A DNA stretch of 64,000 nt. Source: Larix kaempferi (lineage: Eukaryota > Streptophyta > Pinopsida > Pinales > Pinaceae). Shown here one piece after another: positions 1 to 11,600 of this stretch (position 1 is its first letter; every line of letters starts with the position of its first letter). The notes beneath the pieces were generated by a model, which searched no databases, had not been told where the DNA came from, and saw only the letters and a list, made by a program, of their open reading frames with translations. The translations under genes were made by a program, and so were the position numbers. The stretch spans positions 32,030,501 to 32,094,500 of the forward strand of contig BSBM01000299.1 of NCBI GenBank assembly GCA_027924585.1, given 5' to 3'.

Positions 1-1130
1 AAGGTTGATGGTGTTTTGGATACTTTTCATACGAAATGCCTCTTAAACATGGCTGAAATGTTTCAGAAGCATTTTAGATTTTTGAAAATGTTGTATAAGT
101 TGTTTCAGCTTGCATTTTGGCTGAGGTATAGGTCATTCCAGTCTACGTTTTATTACTAAAATGAAAAAAAACCATTAAAAAATCTAAAAAAAGAATGCTA
201 ACACTAATTTCCTACAAATCAAGTTATAAATAGAGGGCTTGGGATTCTCTTAACGTTAAGTCTCATTTTTGGCTTTATAGTTTATTTCCAAATTTGAATT
301 TCATGAATGCAGTAATCTGATTTTTTTTTATCTCCTAGTTTATTTTCATATATATATATATATATATTTGATGTATCTAATTGTTTCCTGATTTTAAAAA
401 ATTGTCATATTCATTTTAGATAGTGTATTTGTATCTGTGCATGTTTAGACTAAACTGAAAAAGGCTGATGTTCAGTGTCTAAAGTCAAAAAATGAAGAAT
501 AAAGAGTCAACTTGTTTATTTCCTTCAGTTAATTAAGATATGGTAAATTAATAAACTCGCATAGATCCATCTTAACCCTGGATATTTTAACCAGCAAGAG
601 TATTGCACCATTGTGTTTTATGATTGTGTTGGTGCTTAATATATTCACGGTTAAGAACTTAAGATGGATCTATGCTAGTGTTCTTGTTCATCATATTGTT
701 ACGTCAAACAATGATGTAAATGATGCCAAGGTTCTGTTGGTAAGGGGCATAGTAGTTTGATCACATTATATGAATCTTATCCTGGAGACTTTGACCTATG
801 AATTAGGATTACAACCAAATATAAGTATTATTAATTATTATTCAAATTTCATATACACTATTTTTGTTTATTAGGTGTGGACTTTGTTAGTGGCATTTAA
901 ATGATGCATGACATGAGTGTAGTGAGTAATTACTAATTATTTTGTAAAAGATGCATCTTTGTTCTTAATTGTATCATTATTTTTTGTTTTGTTCTTTTCC
1001 CTACTTTCTTCTCTTCATTGGAATGTTTGGCTAGGAATTATCTCGTTGAACTCATCTGTTATGCTATGCCTTCTTTAGCTGTTTACCTTATTTTAATTTG
1101 ACGCAAATAATGTAAGCTTTTGCTGAGAAT
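1..1130. other. AT-rich stretch without a recognisable gene
   Basis: I see no coding region, RNA gene or transposon domain here. There is a short (TA)n run near 351..367 and an imperfect foldback at 559..675 listed separately. The stretch lies upstream of the oxidoreductase exon relic and of the SWIM/MULE-derived gene, and is best read as intergenic or intronic DNA. Confidence 0.6.
559..675. repeat. Inverted repeat (17-bp arms), MITE-like foldback
   Basis: The arm GCATAGATCCATCTTAA at 559..575 is matched exactly by its reverse complement at 659..675, separated by 83 bases. This geometry resembles a small foldback or MITE. I could not find a clear target-site duplication outside the arms, so mobility is inference only. 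Confidence 0.55.
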
Positions 1131-1137
1131 TTGTAGA

Positions 1138-1275
1138 ATGGTACAACCTGATTTGCAGGAAGAATTTGCTCTTCAGCATATGAACCCATAGGATTCCCTG
1201 CATAGGCAACTAAATCCCCCACCTGTCTTCCTGTTAGTCCCGGTCCTACTGCAGTTACCACTCCCACTGCTTCCC
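1138..1275 (-). pseudogene. Quinone oxidoreductase-like exon relic
   Basis: Read on the minus strand this segment gives about 45 residues starting EAVGVVTAVGPGLTGRQVGD and running to QILPANQVVP. This is the conserved GroES-like N-terminal region of plant NADPH:quinone oxidoreductases of the zeta-crystallin/medium-chain dehydrogenase family, such as Arabidopsis At5g61510. The catalytic substrate-entry fold is only partly represented, and no NAD(P)-binding Rossmann part is visible nearby on either strand. The reading frame continues past the homology on both sides without family similarity, which suggests a single exon left after loss of its neighbours. It could instead be one exon of a gene that extends outside the window on the left, but nothing upstream to position 1 supports that. 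Confidence 0.6.
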
Positions 1276-1682
1276 TTCGTATGAAACAAACAGCAGGTAT
1301 GGTATTCAGAAAAAATTGCTGTAAATCCACTCTGCTGAAATGTTTGAAATGCACACAATACGAGCAATGGAAAAATACTCACATACATGTAAAACATAAG
1401 AGGACAAGTATGGAAGCATAAGAAATGAAGAATGCCGGAATTGTAAAGAGAAGATACACGTATTTTATTATTTGAAGACAGAGCTTCATGTTCATAGTTG
1501 CAAACCTTATGCGTAATCTGTTCTTTCAATTACCCTATATTTTTTGTTGCAATTATCCTAGCTTTGCTGATTTTTTCATACAAAACTAACGTACTTTGAT
1601 TTTGTGTATCAAAGGAGAATAAGCATTACTTTTTGTCTTCTAATCTCAAGTTTGCGCTCATTTTTGTAGGCTTCAATACAAA

Positions 1683-4198
1683 ATGGGCAGGAAGAACAAA
1701 TGGGAGACTTTAGTGGGCTTAGAGTTGCAAGATCCCAAAGACATAACCATCTTTTCTGGTAAAGATCTTGTTTGGTCTGATGTACATCGAAAGAATGGAA
1801 TTGATCGAGTTGCCAAAATCCCGTTACATCGAGTCCCCCACTTTATTGAAGGGGAGAAAAATGATCATGATGCTCCTTGTACTTTATATCGTAGCCAAAA
1901 CAAATCCCCCAAAAAGAGGGATACTATAGCCTTGAAATATGAAGTGTAAGTATTTCAAAATTTAATTGTTTGGATGTTAGCAATCATACTACATTTATCA
2001 CCTGTCATATGTATTAACATTTGACAATATTTTATGCAGATATAATTGTTCATATGGCCCAACTGATAAAAGGGGAGACAAACCGGCTAAACGAAAGGTC
2101 AATTCATTTATGAAAAAAAGGGGCTGCCAATGCCATTTCATTATTAAGGTCATGACGAAAGATCCCAAGGTAGCAATACTAACTTATAACATGTACGAGC
2201 ATGAAGACATGAGAGGATGGCCTTGTCATGGAAAGCATGATGCTTCGGGTGAGCCTAGATACATGCATAAGCCAAAGTTGTCAAAGGACATCATTTCTTA
2301 TGTAGAAAGTTTCTTTTCTTGGGATGTGGCAATTGATTCGGTGTGTAAAATGCACATCAAGAAACATGTTGACATGGATGCGGCAGATCGGGATAGCGAT
2401 TTCTTCTTGAAGAGGAAATATGTCGTAAACATATACAATCGCTTGGGCAAGGGAAAGTATCAGTTGGACAAAAAAGACTCGATAAGTGTGAATCTTTGGC
2501 ACCAAAAACATAAAGATGATATTGTTTTCTATCAAAAGCCCAATGGTAGAGATGTCCTGTTTATAATGGGAATCCAAACAAAGTGGATTCTAGAGACAAT
2601 GGTGAAGCTATCTCATAACAGCTTAATAGCAATGGATTCTACATTCAGTACCAATAAATACGGGGTAAGCATGATGTCAATGATTGATTTAGCATGATCA
2701 TTTTAGTTGTAGCCATTCAATGATATTGATGACTTAAGTTTGACTGCAATATGTTCTATGGATATGGCAGTATCAACTATACACCCTTGTCGCATTCGAT
2801 GAGTAACAAAGTGGGGTACCAGTTGCGTGGGTTGTATCCGAAAGGAATACAATGCAGGACATTTCAGTATGGTTGGATCGACTCATGCAAAGGTGTTACC
2901 AAGCTCGCCCAGATTGGAAAGTAAATGCCTTCATGGTAGACGAAGCGTTGGATGAAATAGCAGCCTTGAGGTAATTCCAATGTTATTATTTTGCAATGTA
3001 ACTTGTACTTATTTATTGAATGTCATATTTAAAAAAATTACACATGGCAGGAGGATCACACGTTGCAAAGTTCTCTTATGTGTTTGGCATGTACAAAGGG
3101 CATGGTCAAAAAACGCGAGCTGGTTGGCCACAACTGAAGAAAGAGCGAGTGAAATGTTGAAAGACTTGGGCCATATCATGAAACATTGCTCCAATGACGA
3201 TGTCATTGATGCAATTGATGCCTTTTTAAACAAATATGCTGATGAGGAAAAGTTCTTGGACTATTTCTGAAAGAATTGGGTTTCGGGTGACAAACTTTGT
3301 GAGTGTACATACTCTTCCTTGTATATTTTCTTTTGTATATCATGAAGATGGGACATATGCACTAAATTAGTTTTCTACTTGTAGGGATGTGGGTAAAAGG
3401 TTGCCGAGATTTTTCGCATGCAAATATAGAGACCAATAATGCAGTGGAGTCATACCATTGCTTTTTGAAGACAAAGTTTCTTTCTGATAGAAGGAATAAG
3501 TGTACCCGTAGAATGGACTGGTTGTTGTATATACTCTTCATAAATGTTGAACCATTTTATCGGTTCAAATAAATTTTGAAAAAGGAAGGCTATTTGAACA
3601 ACTATAAGAAAGAGAAGCAACTTGAATCATCAACTGACAGAGCCAAAAAGATTCCAGATAGTGATTGATGCCCTCATGAGAGCATATCTCATGCATATTG
3701 GGTGAGGAGTCAAACCACTCCTGGCAAGCGGTACCTTGTCACTTCGTATCGTCCAACTTTTATGACGTGTACTTGCCCATGGTCTATCAGTGGAAATATT
3801 TGCAAGCACACTATAAAGGTTGATTGGTTGTATTGCTCCTTGGATAGTGATGCAACACCTTCTTCATGCAATGCTCCTCCTGAGATAAGTATTGATGGAC
3901 CAAGCCATGATGTGGATGTTGAAAACACTATTATGGCTGCTAATAGAGATGTTAATGATGTTGATGCACTACAATTAGCTAGACAGGAGTTGTTCGGTTA
4001 TTATCAGCTGATTCAAAACAATCCTCCTGTCACTTTGGAAAAAACTGAAGAATTGATTGGTCTTACTAAAAGAATGTTGAATGAGGCCAACAATCATTCT
4101 GTTTTCGATTATGACTTCACCCTTGGATTGGGTGCATATGAGTCCTCTTTGAAGAGAAAGAAGAGTTTTCTTAGCCCCAAAAAGAAAAACAAAGTAAG
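1683..4198 (+). pseudogene. SWIM zinc-finger / MULE-derived gene, exons 1 to 5 (broken)
   Basis: Exons can be placed by GT-AG borders with phases that keep one frame: 1683..1945, 2040..2664, 2771..2970, 3051..3298 and 3385 onward. The product matches the plant family of At1g60560: an N-terminal Cys/His region (RGCQCHFIIKV, then WPCHGKHD), a Mutator-type transposase core (AMDSTF at the first acidic position, FMVDEALDEI at the second, ETNNAVESYH at the third) and a SWIM finger (CTCPWSISGNICKH). Four in-frame stops break it: TAA 2804..2806, TGA 3268..3270, TAA 3570..3572 and TGA 3666..3668. A retrotransposon interrupts exon 5 after 4198 and the gene resumes at 15045. Such genes are domesticated transposase relatives thought to act as nuclear DNA-binding proteins. 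This copy cannot encode one. Confidence 0.8.
4194..4198. repeat. Target-site duplication GTAAG, left copy
   Basis: The five bases GTAAG immediately precede the TG of the left LTR. They recur at 15040..15044 immediately after the CA of the right LTR. A 5-bp direct repeat is the normal integrase footprint of Ty3/gypsy elements. Confidence 0.9.
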
Positions 4199-4887
4199 TG
4201 TTTGTGCCAGAAATTGTTACTAAGGCTAGGGTAACAAGCCAACACAATCTCAAGAGTAAAACTCAATTCAAACTATGGTTTAGGTTTTTGTTTTGTGTGT
4301 TTTTGGTCATAAACTTCAAGAACATGCAGGGAATACATTCAGCAGATAAGCAACAACTAAATCATACACATATACTGATAAAGATGCATATATATCACAA
4401 AAATCCAACAAAAGACTGTACTGAAGTTCACACATAAAGGACAAGCACTACTAGAAAATACACATTAACTAACAATGAATTTGTCATTCATGAAACTAAA
4501 CAAGTTCAAATATGAATCCAACACAGACCAAATGAAGGGGAAAGAGTCATATATTCATAATTTCATCAGTAAATGCATATAAGAGTTACAGTACCTATCT
4601 CTGAATAAGTCTGAAAGTACAAGCAGCTAGCAGACCTCCTGATGCTCCCAAAAATCAGAACCTTTCTTCAGTCCCTTTGTTCCTTTTTTATAATTACAAA
4701 GAAGTAGTTCCATCTCCCCTTCATTAGGTCGAAATTGAAACTACCCAGCAGTTACATTAACTAACTAACTCAACTAATTGACTAAAAATAGCAAATCGGA
4801 TTCCTCGCAAATATGGTGAATTTCTGGAAAATAGGTGTCAAAGAAGCTTCCATATCTCTCAATTGGTAACACCTGTGTAGAAAATGA

Positions 4888-4930
4888 GAGAGGTTTCTGT
4901 TAATGGGTCCGTGATGGAAAAAAACCTCTC
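4888..4930. repeat. Hairpin 1 in left LTR
   Basis: GAGAGGTTT at 4888..4896 pairs with AAACCTCTC at 4922..4930. The matching segment of the right LTR lies around 12375..12419 and has gained a longer stem (TTTTT/AAAAA). It lies between the jumonji-like exon and the gag-proximal LTR end. Confidence 0.5.
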
Positions 4931-5084
4931 TTGGTTTCTAAAAATTCATCTCCAATAAATTAGAATCTGCCCCGCAAATTGAACACTAAAACAGGAAAAT
5001 ATTAAAATTTTAAAATCCCTGAAAAATAGGCCGCAAAGATTAAACTAAATCTTTCAAATCTTGAAAAATGTTGCAAAAATGAGA

Positions 5085-5123
5085 GAGGTTTTTGTATATG
5101 GGTATCTTATGAACAAAAACCTC
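5085..5123. repeat. Hairpin 2 in left LTR
   Basis: GAGGTTTTTGT at 5085..5095 pairs with ACAAAAACCTC at 5113..5123. It repeats the GAGAGAGGTTT motif of hairpin 1 about 200 bases away, so the two look like a duplicated stem-loop. The right LTR has the equivalent near 12570..12612. Confidence 0.5.
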
Positions 5124-5331
5124 TTTTTGTTTTCAAAATTTCCTTTCCATCAGCTCGTGGTCTGAATTTGACTTCAGTAACCCAAAACAGGAAGAACAAA
5201 GCAGAATTCTCAATAATCTTTGCATTTCACTGTCAACTAGATGCTGCTATAAATTACTACCAGAAGATCTAGAGATGAAACTTGAGGCATTCCTGAAGCA
5301 CCATATTTTCATCTAAAATTGGTGATTGTGA

Positions 5332-5690
5332 TTATGTAGCTGTAATTCCACCACAAGCAACATCATAGCTGACACTCCCTGTGCCAAAAGTCTCCAAATA
5401 TTTCTGGTCAAGTTTACTGTAAGAAAGCAAGAGTTTCCTAGCTGCTTCCTGACAAGGTTGTACTACAACCATGCTCGCAAAGCCCAAAAATCCACATGCA
5501 ATGCAGGCCAATGAACTTGAATCTCGGTCCATGTTGGTGGAAGATGTTCCCTTCTTAAATGCTTGCCTTTGTATATGAATATTGTCAGTACATGATGATG
5601 GAAACTGGGCATTATTATAAAATAACAGATTTTTATTCTTATTATTGTTGGACAAGGAAACACCAATTCCTGCTGTGCTTGAAGCTTCTT
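5332..5690 (-). pseudogene. Captured exon resembling REF6/ELF6-type jumonji demethylase, left LTR
   Basis: On the minus strand an acceptor-like TTGCAG at 5691..5696 is followed by an open frame to a TAA at 5332. Its middle reads SLACIACGFLGFASMVVVQP followed by CQEAARKLL. This looks like the cysteine-rich segment after the JmjC domain of plant H3K27 demethylases of the REF6/ELF6/JMJ705 group (pattern L-x-C-V-A-C-G-x-L-G-F...Q-P-S-E-x-A). The identification rests on that one conserved block, so it is moderate. No JmjC iron-binding residues and no C-terminal C2H2 fingers are present. It lies in the LTR, sense to gag, on the gag-proximal side of the CSI fragment in the element strand. Confidence 0.5.
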
Positions 5691-6292
5691 CTGCAATTTT
5701 TTAAGGAGCTTTCTATAAACATGTCTTCATTTCTACCTGTGATTTAGTGCTGTAGTCTCCACAGCCAATGGCATTAAACTATGGCAAACCTTTTAATATA
5801 TAGCTGTTCTTCTCAATTGAAATCCTTTTCTTTGAATCCTGAAATAGAATTAGGCCTGTCCCTCCTTACTAGTGCTAGTATTTAACAAGGTTTCTTTGTA
5901 AGAAATCACCATATAAGATGTTAAATAGCCTGGACACCCGCATAAATGGGGGAAAACAGATCTAAGAATATGCATGTTTAAAATTGAAATAGTAAATTCC
6001 TTCATGAGATTTGAGACTAACAATGGCTTGCTTTGCCGAGCACAGATCATTCCAAAGACTTTGTACAGAAATAATTCCCTTGAATTTATCACTCATGGCA
6101 TCTTCATGCAAGGCTATTAATAAGATGGGATGATACAGCAACCTTAAAACATTATCATCTCAAAAACAGCATTGCTACTGCTAGACAAAACTGAACTCGT
6201 TCAATACCAATAATGTTCAAGAACACAAAGCACTGCTAGTCATTCCTCAGAACTGGATATGTCATCCTCCCTGCTATGGCATGCTATTACAA

Positions 6293-7057
6293 TCACCTGT
6301 TAGACCATTGAAATTCTGTTTCAAATGTTCGAGAAGTACCATCTCGGTTAGCATCAAGAACAAGAGTATACTGGCCACTAATTATTCCAAGCATTACCAC
6401 TTTGTCAATCTGAATGGTAACTTTCCCCAAAGAACCCTTTCCAAAGGTGTTCTTTCTCTTGCAAGAAATGTGCAGATTCTGACCCTTAGGAGGCATGTCA
6501 AAGGCCCATGCAAAACCCTGTTTCCATTCTGGAGATGTGTTGCGACTTACAACTTTTGTTAGCCTTGGAGGACCATTACCAAATGTCAATTTACAGAATG
6601 CATTGGTGCTTCCCATAGACTGCTTCAAGTTATTGCCTCGTTTTATTGTTACTGTCAAGCTTCCAGGTAAACATTTTAACAAACTGTCAGCGTTTTCCTG
6701 GAAATGAGGTGGACCAGTACGTATTAATAGCTGTAATACAGGAATAGCTTCCGCTACAACCATGGCTTGTTCTTTGTCGGATTCAGCAGGAATAGATGGC
6801 CACGAATTCTTTAACAAGCATAATGCATCAAGAGCTGCCTCCTGCGCTGGCTCTGTTCCAGCCTTTAGTGCACCAACTACTTCTGTAATGGCAATCTTTG
6901 GATTTTTGGCAGATGTCTCCACCTCAGTGTTCACCAACTTCATAACCTTCAGATTTAGAATCTCCTGCCGGAAATCAGGCCCCATTGCACGGTCTATCAC
7001 GATTTTTCCATAAATCGGCATACAGTTGCCAGACAGTTGCCGGAATCTACCTCTCAT
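6293..7057 (-). pseudogene. Captured CSI (cellulose synthase interactive) C-terminal fragment, left LTR
   Basis: This 254-codon open frame matches the C terminus of plant CELLULOSE SYNTHASE INTERACTIVE proteins, which link cellulose synthase complexes to cortical microtubules. Residues about 1 to 125 look like the end of the armadillo repeat region (QEAALDALCLLKNSW, AIPVLQLLIRTGPPHFQE). Residues about 126 to 254 form the C2 domain (LTVTIKRGNNLKQSMG, LTKVVSRNTSPEWKQGF, GKVTIQIDKVVMLG) and end in the family's typical FQWSNR. The start ATG is internal to the homology, so it is only the last part of a protein of roughly 2000 residues. The frame is uninterrupted in this LTR. It lies wholly inside the LTR, in the same strand as gag. 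Whether it is translated is unknown; a pseudogene or gene fragment is the safest label. Confidence 0.85.
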
Positions 7058-7550
7058 GAGACTAACGCCTGTTTACATAAAAAAATCTTGGCAAAGCACA
7101 TATCAAACATGACCAATGATTTATTTAACACTTCCCCAGCGAAATCCCCAAAAAATCGGACTGAAAAATGACCATTCTGGCAAAAAATGATTTTCTTGTA
7201 GCACGCCTTTGTTAATTTTTGGCTCCAGCGCTACAAGAATAATTATAATGCTGTTTTGGCCCTGTTTTACAACTTTTTTCCATTTTGCATGAAGTTTACG
7301 TGATGTTTGAATGATGGGTCTTCTTTTAATATGATTTGTGAGTCCATTATTCAATAATATGACCTTTAACACCCTTCAAGAGCTAATGAAAACAAACTTA
7401 ATAAAACAAATCTAATCAAAAAATCCAAATTTCAATTAAAACCAAAAATTCTTAAAGTGAGCAAATGAGAAAATTTAAGCATATGAGCAAACTAAAGATA
7501 AAATCACAATCAAAATATAAAATTAAAGGAAACAAATTCATGACTTAACA

Positions 7551-7901
7551 TCTAGCTCCAGCTGCGGGATGAATTCCTCCCTGTGAGGCTTCAACAACCT
7601 GTAGACCAGTGCCTTCTGTCTGCTACCTTATCTACTTGTCTGTAAAACTTCCATTGGGCTATGGAGTCTTTATTCAATCCTTCACTCACACCGGCATGTA
7701 CAATGAAAATCAACTCTCTTTCTCTGAGGAACCTTCCATCTACTGAATCAACTCGAAACCCCTTTTCCAATGTAACCAAGAAAGAATTTGATCAACCCAC
7801 CAAAACTGGTTTCCAACTCCAAATATATATATAATCAGAAATATTGGAAAACATGAAGAGCAGAGATTTAACAACTTATATCCACTTTCATCAAATAGTG
7901 T
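7551..7901 (-). other. Interior 3' end of the Tat-like element, no recognised domain
   Basis: A 62-codon frame at 7591..7779 (minus) is in another phase from the polyprotein and matches nothing I know. The expected polypurine tract next to the 3' LTR is poor. The segment joins the polyprotein tail to the LTR. Confidence 0.4.
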
Positions 7902-8615
7902 CTATGAAATAACAGATTTATAACCTGGTATTGACTCTAAATAATCTGCTACTGGATCATAAAAATTTCCATGAGTTTCCTCTTCCCGCTCTATGAAAAA
8001 GACAGGCTGTCCATAAGAATATTTTGTTCCATGAATATCAATCAGGCATTGGCGATAAAAGACATCTGGATCAGCCTGAATTTGCTCTGGATCTTTTTGG
8101 ATAGTATCATTAATAATGTTAATAAGCTGAACCTCCTTTTCCACACTGTCTTCAAATGAATGACTATTAGGCATTGGCTTTTGTTGTTCAAGGATAATAG
8201 ACTGAATGCATTCTTGAATCTGCTGATCAGATTGTAACATATCACACTGCTCACAGATTTCTGGGTCTTTCTTTTCAATTTCATCGTCATATTTATTAAA
8301 AATTAGACCATCTTCAGAATGATTTTGAACAGCAGATTTATCATAACCATGAATGTAAGCAACTTCTGAAATTTTTTGAATAGCCTGGCCTTCATCAAAT
8401 TTAATATCAAAACCAAAAGGGATAGAGTCTAATTCATCACAGAATTCTTATCTTGGAACCCTAATCTCTTCATCATAGCAAGGAGTATTCTGAGAAATTT
8501 TGAATGATAATGCTAAAGGTTCATCTTTTCCTTCATCCTAATCAATCTGAGCATTTGCAAACTCATCTGTTAGCTCAAGAAATTTCTTGATTTCAATGTC
8601 ATCTTCGAAGACCCT
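7902..8615 (-). pseudogene. In-frame C-terminal extension of the polyprotein, broken by three stops
   Basis: The frame of the Gag-protease-RNase H protein continues past its TAG (8616..8618) for about 238 codons to 7902. Only TAG 8538..8540 and TAA 8448..8450 interrupt it. The segment is strongly acidic, rich in D, E, Q and I (for example KYDDEIEKKDPEICEQ), and shows no RT or integrase motif. Continuous frame across so long a span implies that the ancestral protein was longer and that this tail was once coding. Its function is unknown. Confidence 0.55.
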
Positions 8616-11600
8616 CTAATGCTTAACATTATAAAGTACACAAGGCCTGTACCTCACTTCTATAGGATACCTTAACTGAGTAGTCTTAGGAATTCTGAAA
8701 TATGAGGCTCCTAGAGCCAATGAATCAGTTGTTTCATTATGATTCCTTGGAATATGAGTAATATTAAATGCTATGAAGTAATTTTCCAGCATATCCCATA
8801 CCTTATTTCTGTAAATATTCAGCAAACCCTGCATTACTTGATAGTTGTTCTTCACCTGTTGAACAACCAACTCGGAGTCGCCATATGCAGCAATTTGTTG
8901 AATGCCTAAGTCTTTTGCAGCTTTCAATCCCAGTAAAAGTGCTTCATACTCAGCAGTGTTGTTAGTAGTGACAAATTTCAGCTTATACATGAGTTTGACT
9001 ATCTCACCTCCAGGAGAAATGAGCAGAACTCCATCTCCAGCACCTTCTTTGCACGAGGATCCATCAAAGTACAACTGCCACAATACATCTTCATCTTCTC
9101 TGCTGCGTTTTACATGCTGTTCTTTTTGTACTTGTAACAGACCAGCAGAATTCTCCTCTTCACTAAACCGTAATATGCATGAACCAAGGTCTTTGTCCAC
9201 AGAGTACATTGGGTGATTGCTAGGGTTTTTATCATCTGTGACTATGTAAGCAAGATGTAGCTCTCTGTAAAGTCTTCTATTTTCTCCACCAAAAACAGGA
9301 ATGATGGCATAAGAGAGGTCCATCTGTAAGGTTCCTCCAACCTTCTTTGCCCAGGATCTTGAAAGAAGCAAGCCAAACTTTGGGGTGATATCAGCCATTA
9401 CAATATCCATTATGACACTCTTCATTGGCAACTGAGCAAGGCTGACAACCATATCTTTAATCACTCCTAGACACTTGACAGCTCGGGAATCAAAGGCATA
9501 TAAGTCATGATAAGGTTTGGTAATACTGAGACCCAGGGCTTCCATCATAGCTTTGGGCATTAGATTATGGGATGCTCCAGAATCTAATAGACAATTATGG
9601 ATCATCTGATCATGGACAGTTAAGGTAACATAGAATGGAGGAGAAGCACCAGCTTCATTTTCTGTTTTCTCAGCTAAAGCAGATCCAATGAATATCTTTG
9701 GACTTTCTTCTTGCAATTTGACAGTATCTGAAACAGGCTGGCTACTAGCAGAATTCATAACTTTTAGGACTGTTTGTTTATATGATGGATTTTTTATAAG
9801 CTCAGAAAAAGGCACAGGAATTTTTAGTTTACCTAACTCATTTTCCAAACTAAAATTTTGAACTGACTTGTTTACCTCCTCAATTTCTACATTCTTCTTG
9901 GATTTTTCTGCAGGTTGCTTCTTTTCTGTTGCAGGATCAGCAACTGATTTATCAGGAATAACTGGAGCAGGAACAGCAGCTTTCTTCTTAGGAGCTTGGA
10001 CTACCTGTTTCGGGCCATATCTGAGGTTAATAGTCTTCTTAATTCGATTCTGATTAGCAGCAGCATTTACAACAGTTTTTTCAAATTCCAAGTCATCTTC
10101 AACTTCATACAAATTTGCATCATAGTACTCAGCATTTAGAAAATCTTCTTGTGTTACAAAACCTTCAGATAAACCATCTCCAAAATGGTTCACACCCTGA
10201 TCTATTTCAGTTTCTTCAAACAGTAACTGTTGATCAATTTCTTCTTCATCCACCAAATTATTTTGAAAAGGTGGGGGTACTTTTTGATCCTCATTCTCCC
10301 TCCTTTCTCGCTGAATATCATTATTTCTACGCTCTCTTGGCATGAATCTAGGAGCAAATTGCCTCCTGAACTGATTTTGGTTATTTGAATTTCGATCAGC
10401 TTCTAGGGCAGGTTTAGCAGAATTCTTTTCAAGTTCTAGTTTGTTCAACTTGGCAGTGAGAATCTTTACAAGCTTAGCCATTTCATCTATTTTAGCTTCA
10501 ACAGACTGAGGTGCAGCACTTGTGGAAACAACTTCCTTCTTTCCCTTTCTTTCATACTGCTGCTGAGGTGTTTCTTTCTTGAGTCTGTTAGAAGCCAGCA
10601 AATTGGACTCTACCTCCAATGCTGCCTCTTGCATGTTCAGCAGGGTGATAGGTCTTCTCTCTCTGAGTAATAAAGAGAATTCATGATCAAAAGCATTTGC
10701 ATAGGTCAACTTGGCTGATGTTTCAGTGGGTTTGATTTCTGCAGGAATCCTACTATACATCTTGTTAAACCTTTTGGAAAAGTCAGAAATAGTCTCATCC
10801 TTCTTTCTTCTCAAAGCTCCAAACTCAGTTATGTAATAAGTGTGATCCTTGGTGTCTCCCCACTCTCTCAGAAAAAGATCTTTGAGTTCTTCAATTATGG
10901 TGATAGAATTAGCAGGCAGTTCTCTGAACCATTTTCTCACATCCCCATCAAGACTTTGTACAAATACCCTCATCCATACATCTTTAATTTCAATGTTTTG
11001 ATTATCTACATAACTCTCGAAAGCCTCCCAATGTTCTTCTGCAGTTGTTTCACCTTGTCCATTGAATCGGGGCATATACTTTTGGTAATCATGTGTAGGC
11101 AAGGCATGTAAAGGTTGAGGTAAAATTAATGGTGCATATCTAGCTGCAACCATGCGGTCCATCATATCCATAGGTGGATTTTGGGCTGCCATTATGGACT
11201 GAGGTTTAGACTGAGGTTTTGAAGAGGAAGAAATTTGACTGGAACTTTTTTGAAAAGTATTCCTTCCTGCTTTCAGCTGAAAGATTGGTATTTTATCAGG
11301 GGAAGAAGTTTTAGCTTTCAAAAAACTTCGAGGATTAGTAAAAACCTGGAAAGTGCTTTCAGAGATGGTAGGTTTTGCACAAGGTAAGTTCTCAGCTGGG
11401 TCTAATGATTCACCCAACTGGTGAGAGTCACAAGAGGCTGGTAAAGATTGAGACCTTCTGAGCTTTCTTATTGTTTTTATGATCTTTTCAGGGTCTGTCA
11501 CACTCAGCTGTAATGGAGAAGTAGGTCTGCTTCTAGTCCCAATTCTGTTAGAAGCCACTGTGACGACTTTCTGGTGAAAATAGCCTTCAAAAAATGCTGG

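Larger units (their letters stand above)
4199..7550 (-). repeat. 3' LTR (left copy) of the Tat-like element, 3352 bp
   Basis: On plus it begins TGTTTGTGCCAG and ends CACTTAACA-like (TGACTTAACA); on the element strand it runs TGTTAAGTC...CTGGCACAAACA. It contains, in element order, the CSI fragment (7057 to 6293), anonymous AT-rich DNA, the jumonji-like exon (5690 to 5332) and two hairpins. Long LTRs are known in several gypsy lineages, but LTRs carrying host coding sequence are unusual. Confidence 0.9.

Noticed and set aside
1173-1529. Minus-strand 118-codon frame overlapping the oxidoreductase relic
   Set aside because: Composition is not protein-like and the family match lies in the other frame.
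6281-7013. Plus-strand frames within the CSI fragment
   Set aside because: They are antisense to a clear C2/armadillo homology and repeat in the other LTR as shadows.
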